From positions 1 through 48,000 of the forward strand of contig DAHUXV010000086.1 in NCBI GenBank assembly GCA_027306985.1: a stretch of DNA of 48,000 nt, written 5' to 3'. This DNA comes from Gammaproteobacteria bacterium (GTDB lineage Bacteria > Pseudomonadota > Gammaproteobacteria > Steroidobacterales > Steroidobacteraceae). The position numbers and the translations under genes were made by a program. Numbering within the stretch: position 1 is the stretch's first letter; the number at the start of each line of letters is the position of its first letter. Positions 36,716 through 47,834 of the stretch are shown piece after piece. The notes beneath the pieces are model-generated. The model did not search any database. It had not been told where the DNA came from and saw only the letters and a program-made list of their open reading frames with translations.

Positions 36716-36734
36716 GAGCTCCAAAGACCCCTCC

Positions 36735-36759
36735 GCCCTCGGGAATTCCTCCCGGGGGC
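36735..36759 (+). terminator. Hairpin after the RcnB-like gene
   Basis: GCCCTCGGGA (36735-36744) pairs with TCCCGGGGGC (36750-36759) around a 5-base loop, with one T-G pair. It begins 19 bases after the stop. No T-run follows. Confidence 0.5.
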
Positions 36760-36997
36760 AGGGGCAGAGCCTCGCCGCCGGCCGTCCATGGCCGCGACCC
36801 CCTTTCCGAGACCCACCCAGGCAGGATGCCGCAGCCGCGGGAAAAGCCCGCACGCGTGCGTGTGCGAGCCGCCCGCTCAAAGGCGACCGGCTCGCCCCCT
36901 TTCGCCACAATCCCTCACGCCCCCGCCACTGTTGCATCCCGAGTGATGCGCGGATTGCGGCGCCCAATGCTCCCAGGTCCACCACCGGGAGCATGTC

Positions 36998-37153
36998 ATG
37001 GTCCGCTCGAGCAATACGCCCGCCGAACACGCGCCGCCGCCTGCCGGAATTCGCGCCCTCGCGGGGCGGCTGAAGCTCTTTTATCTGGCACGGCCACGGC
37101 TCATCTCGAATCTCCTGGCGCTCATCGCGCTCTTCTCGATCGGGTTCGTTTAG
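36998..37153 (+). CDS. Possible 51-residue membrane peptide
   Basis: ATG 36998 opens a 51-codon frame with G/C-rich third positions in its second half. The product has a polar start and the C-terminal sequence LKLFYLARPRLISNLLALIA, then LFSIGFV. The ARPRL-plus-helix pattern recalls the beginning of DUF1345-type membrane proteins, which continue for about 200 residues; here a TAG ends it after the first helix. It may be a relic or a real small membrane peptide. No good ribosome site was seen. Confidence 0.3.
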   Translation: MVRSSNTPAEHAPPPAGIRALAGRLKLFYLARPRLISNLLALIALFSIGFV

Positions 37154-40100
37154 ATCGGCTACAGTGGCGGCCTCTCTCGCCGTGGATTTCGGAGGCTGCC
37201 GGTGCGCGTACGCGGTCTTGCATGGCTCGTGGTCGGACTCTCCGTCGCGGGATGGGCGTGTGCCGCGGGCTCCGTTTCCCAGGGCGCTTCCTCTCGCGTC
37301 GGCGGGTCTCAAGGTGCCGCCGCCGGCCCGAGCTCCGTCGATCCTGCCTCCTACCAGGCTCTCCACTGGCGGCTGATCGGGCCGTTTCGCGCCGGCCGCG
37401 TGCTGGCGGTCACCGGGATTGCGGGCGACAACCGGCATTTCTACTTCGGTGCGGTGGATGGGGGAGTGTGGGCCACGAGCGATGCCGGCCGCACCTGGCA
37501 TCCGCTCTTCGACCACGAGCCCGTGGGCTCGATCGGCGCGATCGCCGTCGCGCCCTCCCGCCCGAGCACGATCTACGTGGGTACGGGCGAAGCCGACATG
37601 CGCTCCGACATCGCGCAAGGCGACGGCATGTACAGGTCCACGGACGGGGGCGGGCACTGGACGCACATCGGACTGACCGACTCGCGCCAGATCGCACGCA
37701 TCATCGTCGATCCCCACGATCCGGACCTGGTGTACGTCGCCGCGCTCGGCCATCCGTACGGTCCCAATGCGCAGCGCGGCGTATTCCGCTCGCGCGACGG
37801 CGGCCGGCACTGGCAGAAGATCCTCTATCTCAACCACGATACGGGCGCGGTCGATCTCGCCTTCAAGCCGGGCGATCCGAAGACGATCTACGCCGCCCTG
37901 TGGCAGACCCGCCGGCCGCCGTGGAGCGTCTACCCGCCGTCGAACGGCCCGGGCAGCGGCCTCTATATCTCCCACGACGGCGGCAACCACTGGAGCCGCG
38001 TCGTGGGCCACGGCTTCGCGGCCAATCCCGGCCGCATCGGCCTCGCGGTTTCCCCCGCGAATCCCGACCGGGTGTACGCGCTGGTCGACGGCCCGTGGGG
38101 TCAGGGAGGGCTCTACCGGTCGGACGACGGCGGCGGCAACTGGCGCCATGTCTCCGCGGATCGGCGGATCTGGGGACGCGGCTGGTACTTCTGCGCGCTC
38201 ACGGCCGATCCGAAGAATGCGAATCGGCTGTATGTCATGAACACGATCGTGCTCGAGTCGCGGGACGGCGGCGCGCACTTCATCGCCCTCAAGGGCGATC
38301 CGACGGGCGATGACTTCCACCAGCTGTGGATCGATCCCACCGACCCGAAGCGGCAGATCCTCGGCAGCGACCAGGGCGCGCAGGTCACGCTGAACGGCGG
38401 CAAGACCTGGAGCAGCTGGTACAACCAGCCCACCGCGCAGATCTACCACATCACCACCGACAACCGCTTCCCGTACTGGGTCTATGGAGCCCAGCAGGAC
38501 TCCGGCGCCGTGGCGCTGCCCAGCCGCACCGCGAGCTATGACGGCATCACCATGGAGCAGTTCCACGAGATCACCCCGGGAGGGGAGAACGGCATGATCG
38601 CGGTGGATCCAAGGAACCCGGACATCGTCTACGGAGACGGCACGGGCAGCACCACCAGCGTCGAGAAGCTGAACCTCAAGACCGATCAGACCCGCGACGT
38701 CGACCCGACGCTCGCCTATCCGTGGGCTCATTACCGCTCCGACTGGACGCTGCCGCTCGTTTTCTCGAAGCGCGACCCGAAGACGCTGTACTTCGCGAAC
38801 CAGCGCCTCTTCAGCACCGGCGACGGCGGCAGGCACTGGCGGCCGATCAGCCCGGACCTGACACGCGCGAGCCCCGGCGTCCCGCCGAATCTCGATCCGA
38901 CGACGGCCGCCGACGACTACCATGTCGGCGTGCGCCGCGGCGTCATCTACTCGATCGCGCCCTCGCCGCTCCATGCCAAGGTGATCTGGGTCGGCACGGA
39001 CGACGGCCTCGTCTGGCGCACGGCCGACGGCGGCGCGCATTGGAAGAACGTGACGCCCCGGGCGCTGACGCCGTGGTCGAAGGTGGCGGGCGTCGAGCCG
39101 TCGCGTTTCGATCCGAACGTGGTATTCCTCGCGATAGATCGGCATCGCCTGGACGATGACACGCCTTACATCTATGTCACGCGCGACGACGGCAAGACCT
39201 GGAGCCGCGCCGATGCCGGCATCCCGCGCGGGAGCTTCGTCAACGTGGTGCGGGAGGACCCCGTGCAGCCGGGCCTGCTCTATGCCGGCACGGAATTCGG
39301 CGTCTATGTGTCCTTCGACGACGCAGCCCACTGGCAGCCGCTGCAGGAGAATCTGCCGGTCACCTCCGTTCGCGACATCGACGTGCACGGCGACGATCTC
39401 GTCATCGCAACTCACGGCCGCGGCATCTGGATCATGGACGACATCACGGCCCTGCGTCAGATGAGCGGGGTGCGCCCGGGCGAGGTCACGCTCTTCAAGC
39501 CCGAGATGGCGATTCGTATGCGCCCGGCCGCTTTCACCGGCACGCCCATGCCGAAGGACGAGCCAATGGCGGCTAATCCGCCGGACGGGGCCATCATCGA
39601 CTACGTGTTGCCTCGCAGTGTGACGGGTCCGGTCACCGTGACGATCCTCGATGCGCACGATCGCACGGTTCGCCGCTACAGCAGCGCCGAGCACGTTCCG
39701 CCCCCGAATCCCGCGAAGCTGAAGTACGCGCCGGAATGGGCGGCGCCGACTGCGATTCCGGGCGCGGGTCCGGGCATGCAGCGGTTCGTGTGGGATCTGC
39801 GTTACGCCAGGCTGACCCAGCCTGACGCCCAAGGGCCGTCAAAGGATGGAGTATGGGCGCCACCCGGCCGCTACACGGTCGAGCTGACGGTGGATGGCCG
39901 GGATTACCGGCAGCCGCTCACCGTCGAGCCCGATCCCCGCGTCAAGGTGACTACGGCAGCGCTGCAGCGGCAATTCGAGCTGGCGCGCAGGATCGAGGCG
40001 CAGCGGCTTCGGGTGTCCCTCGCGCTCAAGGGGGCGGAGACGCTGCTCGATGCGCTCGACTTCCGGCTCGCAACGGCCGGCAGCCTGCGCGGGGACGTGG

Positions 40101-40358
40101 CGGCGGTGCTCGCCAAGGCGACCGAGATCTCCGGCACGCGGCCGCATGCGGATCGCGTCGCCTTCCCGGCGGTGCCGCCGCTGCGGTCCGACAGTCTGCA
40201 GGCGATCTCCACCGACCTGCGCCACCTGGAATCGGCAGTGGATGGAGCGGATGCGAGCCCGAGTCCTGACGCGCGCGCTTCCTACGCAATGCTGTCGCGG
40301 ACTTTGACCGTGACGCTCGCGAGCTGGAAGCGTTTCGAGCGGACCGACGTGCCGAAGC

Positions 40359-40987
<629 letters not shown>

Positions 40988-40991
<4 letters not shown>

Positions 40992-42502
40992 CTATCGTCT
41001 CCACGAGGGTCTCGGCCGCCGGCCGCGCACCAGAGGTGCATGACCGCATAGCCGCGCCAGGGCCGCCACGCCTCGGCGCGGCGATCCAGCTCCTTCGCCG
41101 TCAGCGCCGTGCCGTCTGCGGCCGCCATGCGCCGGACCACGAGGTCGGCGCTGAGAAAGGCATCGGGCTCGCCGAGCGCGCGCAGCGCGATGTACTGCGC
41201 CGTCCACTCGCCGAAGCCCGGCAGCTCCACCAGGCTCGCGACCACCTCTTCGCTCGCGCGGTCGAAGGCGACGCGCCCCTCGGCCACGGCGAGGGCCAGC
41301 GACTTGAGCGCGCCGATGCGCGCGCCGGTGAGCCCGAGCCCGTCGAGATTCGCGGCCGCGAGGGTCCGTGGAGCGGGAAAGAGCCGGGTGAGTCCCGGTA
41401 TCGCGGCGGCGACCGGCTCGCCGGCGCGCTCAACCAGGCGTCCGGCCAGAGTGCGCGCGGCCGCGACCGTGACCTGCTGACCCAACACGGCCCGCACCGC
41501 GCACTCGAACGCGTCCCATGTGCCGGGTATGCGGATGCCGGGTCGGCGGCGCACCAGCGGGCGCAGCAGCGCATCGGACCCCAGCCCCTCGGCGACGAGC
41601 GCCGGGTCGGCGGCAAGGTCGAACACGCGCCGCGCGGCGGTGGCGATCTGAAAGAGCGCCGCGGCGGGCGCGCCGTGCACGCGAAGCCGCAACGCATCCC
41701 GGCCCGGAACCGGTTGCACCTGAATCGCGGCGTGGCCGGTGTCGGTCCGGATCAGCCGCGCATAGCCGTGCTCATTCACGTGCTCCACCCCCGGCGTGGC
41801 ACGCAGTGCGAGGAAATCGCGCAGGTGCTCCCAGTCGTACGGCGGCCGGTAGGAGAGGGAGAGCGATACCTCCTCGCCCGCGGCGCGGGTCGGCGGCTCG
41901 CGGCGCTCCCGGCGCAGCTCCCGCGGCGCCCGGCGGTAGGCCTTCTGGAACGCATCGTTGAAGCGGCGCAGACTTCCGAAGCCCGCCGCGAGCGCGATCT
42001 GCGTCATCGGCAGATCGCTCTCGTCGATCAGCCGCTTGGCGAAATGCAGCCGCCGCGTCTGCGCCACCGCGAGCGGCGATGCGCCCACGTGTTGGAGGAA
42101 CAGGCGGTCCAGATGCCGCGCCCCGACACCCACGCGGGAAGCGAACTCGCCGACGCTCACCCCATCGAGCGCGCCTTCATTGATGAGACGCAGCGCGCGC
42201 CTGACGACCGCGGAAGTGCCGAGCCAGGCGGGCGTGCCCGGCGCGGCCTCGGGCCGGCAACGCAGGCAGGGCCGGAAGCCGGCCTCGGCCGCGGCCGCCG
42301 CGGAGGCGAAGTAGCGGACGTTGGCGCTTCTCGGGGAGGGCGAGGCCGGGCAGATCGGGCGGCAGTAGATGCCGGTCGAGGTCACGGCAATGAAGAACTT
42401 GCCGTCGAAGCGGGGGTCGCGGCTGAGGCGCGCCCGTTCCAGCACCGTGGGGTCGAGTGGCGGCATGTCCTGCATGGACGCGACGATACGCCGCGCCGTC
42501 AC
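40988..42502 (-). CDS. Ada-type sensor fused to AlkA DNA-3-methyladenine glycosylase
   Basis: A 504-residue fusion. Residues 15-85 are the Ada methylphosphotriester zinc domain with Cys47, Cys51, Cys79 and Cys82 (GIYCRPIC, CLRC); Cys47 would accept the methyl group. Residues about 95-195 are an AraC-type DNA-binding domain (VGEFASRVGVGARHLDRLF). Residues about 215-500 are AlkA: an N-terminal domain, then the HhH-GPD region (LPGFGEWTAQYIALRALG) with the base-excising Asp453 (FLSADLVVRR). Such fusions sense alkylation damage, switch on transcription and remove alkylated bases in one chain. The partner ogt follows with a four-base overlap, making a compact adaptive-response operon that is probably self-activated. 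Confidence 0.93.
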
Positions 42503-42797
42503 CGTGAACTAGCCATTTTCGGACGTGCACGACGAGGAGTGCCCGGCTCGGGCCGCTTCGACCCGCCATTCGCGCGCGCGAGCCCGGGGACCGCGCTCAT
42601 CGCCCACGCGATTCAACAGGCGGGTCGGCCAGGGCTGCCGCGAGTCTCACGTCCTGCGCGGCCGCGAGCGCTGCAAATCCCGGGACGCACCGGCGCTTCA
42701 CGCGCCGGCGCGGCTGCGCGAGCTGCGGCGGCGCTGGCGGAGCGGGCGCGCGGCCGCTGACGGGAGAACTTCTGCGGCTCTCGCGGATTTCCTATCC

Positions 42798-44333
42798 ATG
42801 GTCCGCGCCACCCGGTTGCTGCCAGTGTCCGCCGCCGCGATTCTGCTCGCGGCTTGCGGCGGCAAGAGCGTCGGCACGTCCGCCCCGTCCCAGTCCGCGA
42901 TTCCCCAGCCGGGGCAGCTGCTGCAGGCGCCGCAGGCGACCGGCTCCTACTCGGTGTCCGACCTGCTCTCGATGCTGAGCGGCAACAGCGATGAGGCGCA
43001 GCTGCTGAAGCTCACCTTCGCGCCGTTCTGCTCGGTCTCGGTGTATCACATGGAGTACGAGACGGTGGGCGGCCAGGGCGAGGCGACCACCGCCTCGGGC
43101 GCCATCATGGTGCCGGGCGGGGCCGATCCATCCTGTCAGGGCGCGCGCCCCGTCGTGCTCTACGCCCACGGCACCTCGACCGACAAGGCCTACGACATCG
43201 CCGCGCTCCCGGGCAACTCCGAGGGCGAGCTGCTCGCGGCCGTGTTCGCCGCCCAGGGCTACATCGTGGTCGCCCCGAACTACGCCGGGTACGACATCTC
43301 GACCCTTTCGTACCATCCCTACCTCGTGGCCGACCAGCAGTCGCACGAGATGATGGATGCGCTCGCCGCCGCGCGCAGCGCCTTCTCCACGGTGGGCGCG
43401 ACCGGCGGCAGCAAGCTCTTCGTCACGGGATACTCCCAGGGCGGCTACGTCGCGCTGGCGACGCTGCGCGCCATGCAGGCCGCGGGGACGAGCGTCACGG
43501 CCGCGGGCCCGATGTCCGGGCCTTACGCGCTCGGCGCGTTCGGCGATGCGATCTTCATGGGGGAGGTCGACGGGGGCGCCACGATCAACTTCACGATGAT
43601 CGTCTCCGCGTACCAGCACTCCTACGGCAACGTCTACGGCACCGCGGCGGATGTCTTCTCGCCGCAGTACGCGGCCCACATCGCCTCGCTCCTGCCGACC
43701 ACCACCAGCAGGTCCGATCTCTATGCCCAGGGACTGCTGCCCCAGTACGCGCTCTTCAGCAATACGCCCCCGGCGCCGCAATACGCGTCGATGACTCCCG
43801 CTACGATGCCCGCCGATCTCGCGCCGGCCTTTGCCCTGGGCTTCGGCCCGAGCCCGCTGGTCACCAACGCCTACCGCCTGGGCTACCTCCAGGACGCGCA
43901 GGCCCATCCGGACGGCGGCTTCCCCAACACCACCACCGGCATGCCGCCCGCGGGCGCCGCCAACGGACTGCGCCAGGACCTCGCCCGGAACGACCTGCGC
44001 GACTTCGCGCCCACGGTTCCGGTGCTGCTCTGCGGCGGCGACAGCGATCCGGAGGTGTTCTACCTCAACACCCAGCTCATGCAGGGGTACTGGGCGGCGC
44101 ACGCCCCGGGCGCGCAGGTCACGGTCCTCGACGTCGATTCGGCGGTCGGAACCAACGATCCCTATGCCGCCATCAAGAGCGGCTTCCATGCGGCCAAGGC
44201 GGCGGTCGCGGCGGCCGCGGTGGCGGGGGGCGCCACCGACGGCGGCGCGAGCGCCGTCCTGCAGGACTACCATGCGGGGCTGGTGCCGCCCTTCTGCCTC
44301 TACGCGGTGCAGCAGTTCTTCGGCCGATTCTGA
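42798..44333 (+). CDS. Secreted lipase-like alpha/beta hydrolase lipoprotein
   Basis: A 511-residue putative lipoprotein. The signal peptide ends in the lipobox LLAAC (Cys20), followed by a low-complexity linker (GGKSVGTSAPSQSAIPQPGQ, residues 21-40). The hydrolase domain begins near residue 75. It has VVLYAHGTSTD (oxyanion region), the nucleophile elbow GYSQGG with Ser213, and a late VLLCGGDSDPEVF that could carry the acidic residue; the last Cys-containing stretch (PPFCLYAVQQF) is also typical. It resembles bacterial secretory lipase / LIP-type esterases. ATG 42798 is preferred to earlier in-frame starts, which would add a non-signal Arg-rich leader. About 295 bp of non-coding DNA precede it. 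Confidence 0.85.
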   Translation: MVRATRLLPVSAAAILLAACGGKSVGTSAPSQSAIPQPGQLLQAPQATGSYSVSDLLSMLSGNSDEAQLLKLTFAPFCSVSVYHMEYETVGGQGEATTASGAIMVPGGADPSCQGARPVVLYAHGTSTDKAYDIAALPGNSEGELLAAVFAAQGYIVVAPNYAGYDISTLSYHPYLVADQQSHEMMDALAAARSAFSTVGATGGSKLFVTGYSQGGYVALATLRAMQAAGTSVTAAGPMSGPYALGAFGDAIFMGEVDGGATINFTMIVSAYQHSYGNVYGTAADVFSPQYAAHIASLLPTTTSRSDLYAQGLLPQYALFSNTPPAPQYASMTPATMPADLAPAFALGFGPSPLVTNAYRLGYLQDAQAHPDGGFPNTTTGMPPAGAANGLRQDLARNDLRDFAPTVPVLLCGGDSDPEVFYLNTQLMQGYWAAHAPGAQVTVLDVDSAVGTNDPYAAIKSGFHAAKAAVAAAAVAGGATDGGASAVLQDYHAGLVPPFCLYAVQQFFGRF

Positions 44334-44595
44334 GTCCCCGCGTGCCGGCAGGCATGGGGACGATACCAATAGCACACTACCGCTAACATGACTGCCGCAC
44401 CGAAACCGTGCATCGCCGGCTGCTGTTGCGTCCGCGCAACGATTGCTGAAATCCTCGATTCCATAGGCTATCTTGCCGGCAATAAAGCAGCCACATGCGG
44501 ACCGGCAGGCGGTCGCATGTGAGAAATCACGTACCGGCGGCGGGCTCCTTTGCGGTTTGCACGGCGCTCGCCCGACACTTTGGGGAGCGATCGCC

Positions 44596-47154
44596 GTGAG
44601 AAATGCAAATCAACTCTTGAGTGTGGCCGTGGCCTTGGCGCTCGAGGCGGCCGGTGCGGGCATCGGCCGCGCAGCCGAGCCCGCGGTGGCCCCGCCGACG
44701 GATCAGCTGGCCACGATCGTGGTCACCGCAACCAAGCGCCGGACGCTGGCGCAGGACACGCCGATCAGCATGACGGTGCTCACCGCCTCCAACATCGCCG
44801 ATCGCGGCCTGACTGACTTCAACACCTTGGCGCAGGGCGTTCCGGGCCTCGCGATGCGCACCTCCGGCCCCAACCAGACCGAATACGAGATGCGCGGCCT
44901 GAATTCCTCGGGCGGCAATACTTCGATGGTCGGCGTATACCTGGACGACATCGCGCTCTCGGCTCCCGCCGCGGAGCAGCTCGGCAAGGTGATCCTCGAT
45001 CCCAACCTCTATGATCTGCAGCGGGTCGAGGTTCTGCACGGGCCTCAGGGTACCCTGTACGGCGCGAGCTCGATGGGCGGAACGGTGCGGCTGATCCCGG
45101 CCATGCCGCAGCTCGGAACCTACCGTGTCACCGGCGAGACGACCGTCTCCGACACCGGCTCCGGCGGCAGCATCAATTTCGCGCAAAATGGCATGGTGAA
45201 CCTGCCGCTCGGATCGACCGTCGCCTTGCGGCTCGTTGGCTCCGCCTCCTCGACCAGCGGCTGGCTCAATCGCTACGTGCTTGCCGACGGCTCCGTGCAG
45301 TCGGACACCTGTCCGAGCACCCCCTGTTATCGCCCCAGCAACTTCTACACGGCGCCGCTCATCTCCACCGCCACGGGCGTGAATTCGTCGACGGACGACT
45401 CGTTCCGCGCCATCCTCCTCTACAAGCCCGACGATCGGCTCACGATCACGCCAATGCTCATGTGGCAGCAGAGCACGAGCGGTGCCCCCAACGCGGTCGA
45501 CGTCAACGGATCGCCGACCAACCCGACGATGCCGAGCCCGATGGGTCATTACGAGATCTATCAGAGCTCCGAGCCGCAAACGGTCCGCTTCACGCTGGGG
45601 AGCCTGAAGGTCGAATACGCGCTGACGCCGGACATCGGGCTCACTTCGATCACCGGATTGTGGTCGAATCACAGCCTGACGACGCAGGACGGCAGCGAGG
45701 AGAACGCGAGCTCGGCAGGTCTCGGGTCGCCCACGACGGCCTTTCCGTATGATCCTTTGCTCGGCGGCATCGGCCCGACGGGCCCCGGACCTTACGGACC
45801 CGGGGTGGAGGAGCGCGACTACACCAGGCAGGTGAGCGAGGAGTTCCGTCTCGCCTCCACGGGCGGCGGGCCGCTGCAGTGGCTGGCGGGATATTACTAT
45901 CAGGACCTGGACTCGGAATGGGACATGTGGTCGATCAATCCGCAGGCCGGTCCCATCGCCGACGTCTACGTCGACTACATGCCGCAGACGATCCTGCAGA
46001 ACGCCTTCTTCGGCAACCTCTCCTGGACGTTCGCGCATGGCCTCAAGGCCAGCGCCGGACTGCGCTGGTATCACTATTCCTATTCGCAGAGAAACTCCGA
46101 GTGGGGTGATTTCACGCCGCTCGGCTTCCTCAACCTGCTGAGCGGTGCGCCGACGGTCGCCGGAAACGTCGCGCCGTTCAACACCAGCGCGGGGGGCAGC
46201 GCCAGCGGCACCAACCCGCGCTTCAACCTGACCTGGCAGATCGACAGCGACCACATGGTCTACGGCACGGTCGCCAAAGGCTTCCGCCTGGGCGGCACCG
46301 ACCAGCCCTTCGTCGGCTACAACCATCCGGAGACCCTGGCCTCGTGCAACAGCCCCTCGTCGCTGGTCGACCTGCAGCAGTGCGGCCTGCAATACAAGCT
46401 GTCGGCAACCCCGACCACCGCGGGCGCCTACTACACCCCGCTCGCGAATTTTCCCAACGTCAATTCGCAGGGCGTGCCGCAGTTCAAATCGGACTCGGTG
46501 TGGGATTACGAGGTCGGAACCAAGAACGAGTTCTTCCACCATCGGGCGCTGCTCAATCTGACGGCATATTTCGAGCGCTGGATGGATCCGCAGATCTCGA
46601 CCAACATCGCCGGCTTCGGCTTCACCGTGAACGGGGGCAATGCCAATATCTACGGCCTCGAGGCGGAGTTCCGCGCCGAGCTCGGCTATGGCTTCGATTT
46701 CGCGACGGATTGGGGCTATACGCACAGCAAGTTCCTGAGCGACAGCCCGATCGACGGCATACCCGGGGGTTACTCCGTTCCGGACACGCCGAAGGTCACC
46801 GGGTCGGCATCGCTCAACTATCATCATTCCCTGAATGACAACATGTCGTTCTTCGGGAACGTCACTTACAGCTATGTCGGATCGCGGTACGATCTGCCTT
46901 ACGGCGTCACGGTCTATCTCAACAACATTGGCCAGACCCAGATCAACCTCCCATCCTACGGGATCGTGAACCTGCGCGCCGGGTTGCGCACGGTCAACTG
47001 GAGCGTGGCGCTGTTCGTCGACAACGCGACGAACAATCAGGTTCTGCTCGATCCGCTGCCGCAGATCAATCTGGCGATTCCGCAGTTCACGCGCTTCATC
47101 GTGAACCAGCCGATTACGTACGGGCTGGATGTGAGCTACAGCTTCGGCCAGTGA
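44596..47154 (+). CDS. TonB-dependent receptor
   Basis: An 852-residue outer-membrane receptor of the OAR/sphingomonad-like type. GTG at 44596 is chosen because GGGGAG lies eight bases upstream and a signal peptide follows (LLSVAVALALEAAGAGIGRA). The TonB-box ATIVVTATKRRTLAQDTP, plug segments (GLNSSGGNTSMVGVYLDD) and the plug signature RVEVLHGPQGTLYGASSMGG are present; the barrel ends with DVSYSFGQ. It follows the lipase-like gene by about 260 bp on the same strand and is trailed by a strong double hairpin. Its substrate is unknown; adjacency to a secreted hydrolase suggests a hydrolysis product (inference). Confidence 0.92.
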   Translation: MRNANQLLSVAVALALEAAGAGIGRAAEPAVAPPTDQLATIVVTATKRRTLAQDTPISMTVLTASNIADRGLTDFNTLAQGVPGLAMRTSGPNQTEYEMRGLNSSGGNTSMVGVYLDDIALSAPAAEQLGKVILDPNLYDLQRVEVLHGPQGTLYGASSMGGTVRLIPAMPQLGTYRVTGETTVSDTGSGGSINFAQNGMVNLPLGSTVALRLVGSASSTSGWLNRYVLADGSVQSDTCPSTPCYRPSNFYTAPLISTATGVNSSTDDSFRAILLYKPDDRLTITPMLMWQQSTSGAPNAVDVNGSPTNPTMPSPMGHYEIYQSSEPQTVRFTLGSLKVEYALTPDIGLTSITGLWSNHSLTTQDGSEENASSAGLGSPTTAFPYDPLLGGIGPTGPGPYGPGVEERDYTRQVSEEFRLASTGGGPLQWLAGYYYQDLDSEWDMWSINPQAGPIADVYVDYMPQTILQNAFFGNLSWTFAHGLKASAGLRWYHYSYSQRNSEWGDFTPLGFLNLLSGAPTVAGNVAPFNTSAGGSASGTNPRFNLTWQIDSDHMVYGTVAKGFRLGGTDQPFVGYNHPETLASCNSPSSLVDLQQCGLQYKLSATPTTAGAYYTPLANFPNVNSQGVPQFKSDSVWDYEVGTKNEFFHHRALLNLTAYFERWMDPQISTNIAGFGFTVNGGNANIYGLEAEFRAELGYGFDFATDWGYTHSKFLSDSPIDGIPGGYSVPDTPKVTGSASLNYHHSLNDNMSFFGNVTYSYVGSRYDLPYGVTVYLNNIGQTQINLPSYGIVNLRAGLRTVNWSVALFVDNATNNQVLLDPLPQINLAIPQFTRFIVNQPITYGLDVSYSFGQ

Positions 47155-47191
47155 TCCGGTGGCAGGAGCCGCGGCAAGTCACGGCGGGGCG

Positions 47192-47240
47192 GGCATGCCT
47201 CCTCGAGCGGGGAGGCATGCCGCGCGCGCCGGTGCGCGCG
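47192..47240 (+). terminator. Double hairpin after the TonB receptor
   Basis: GGCATGCCTCC (47192-47202) and GGAGGCATGCC (47211-47221) form a perfect 11-bp stem with an 8-base loop, 37 bp after the receptor stop. A second GC-only stem (CGCGCGC near 47221 with GCGCGCG near 47234) follows. No T-run. Confidence 0.6.
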
Positions 47241-47279
47241 GCATCGCAGGCGGCTTGACCTGCCTGCCTCCGGTAAGGG

Positions 47280-47834
47280 ATGGTTGCGACGTCTATGTCA
47301 TGGCATCTCAGGCTGGCGACGGTGGCGGACGCGGGGGCGATTCAGGAGCTGATCGCCAGGTCGATCCGCGCGCTGGGCGCCGCAGACTACTCCGGGGAGC
47401 AGATCGAGGGCGCGCTCGAGGGCGCGTTCGGCCTCGACAGTCAGCTCGTCGCCGACGGGACGTACTTCGTGGTCGAGAGCGAGGGCCGGCTCGTCGGCTG
47501 CGGCGGCTGGAGCTATCGCCGCACGCTCTTCGGTGGCGATGCCCGCGCGGGCCGCGATGCCGCGGCCCTGGATCCCAACACTGACGCCGCGAAGATCCGC
47601 GCGTTCTTCGTCGATCCGGGCGCTGCGCGCCGCGGCATCGGCAGCGCGCTGCTCGAGCATTGCGAGGCGGAGGCGCGCCGCCATGGCTTCCGGCGCGCGG
47701 AGATGATGGCCACGCTGCCGGGGGTCAGGCTGTACGCGGCGCGCGGTTATGTGCCCGGGGAGAGGGTGCGCCATCCGCTGGTGCGCGGCCTCTCGATCGA
47801 GTTCGTGCCGATGTCGAAGAGCCTGACGGCCTAG
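47280..47834 (+). CDS. GNAT family acetyltransferase
   Basis: A 184-residue GNAT protein: RLATVADAGAIQELIARSIR at the start of the fold, VVESEGRLVGCGGW in the middle strand, and the acetyl-CoA loop FVDPGAARRGIGSALLEHCE (about residues 111-130), then the last strand LYAARGYVPGE. ATG 47280 or the in-frame ATG at 47295 may be the start; neither has a strong ribosome site. The N-acyl acceptor is unknown. It is convergent with the gene at the right edge, sharing CTAG between their stop codons. Confidence 0.87.
   Translation: MVATSMSWHLRLATVADAGAIQELIARSIRALGAADYSGEQIEGALEGAFGLDSQLVADGTYFVVESEGRLVGCGGWSYRRTLFGGDARAGRDAAALDPNTDAAKIRAFFVDPGAARRGIGSALLEHCEAEARRHGFRRAEMMATLPGVRLYAARGYVPGERVRHPLVRGLSIEFVPMSKSLTA

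Larger units (their letters stand above)
36716..37201. other. Non-coding stretch with hairpin and one short ORF
   Basis: The 486 bp between the RcnB-like gene and the BNR-repeat gene hold a hairpin near the start and a 51-codon frame at 36998-37153. Beyond these I see no gene, repeat or clear promoter. Confidence 0.45.

Noticed and set aside
36077-39832. Very long minus-strand open frame (1251 codons) opposite the RcnB-like and BNR-repeat genes
   Set aside because: It is antisense to two clearly coding genes; the composition is Arg/Ala/Val-rich with no recognisable domain. GC-rich genomes produce such mirror frames.
42525-42797. N-terminal extension of the lipase-like gene
   Set aside because: It is Arg-rich with no signal character, whereas ATG 42798 starts a clean lipoprotein signal peptide.
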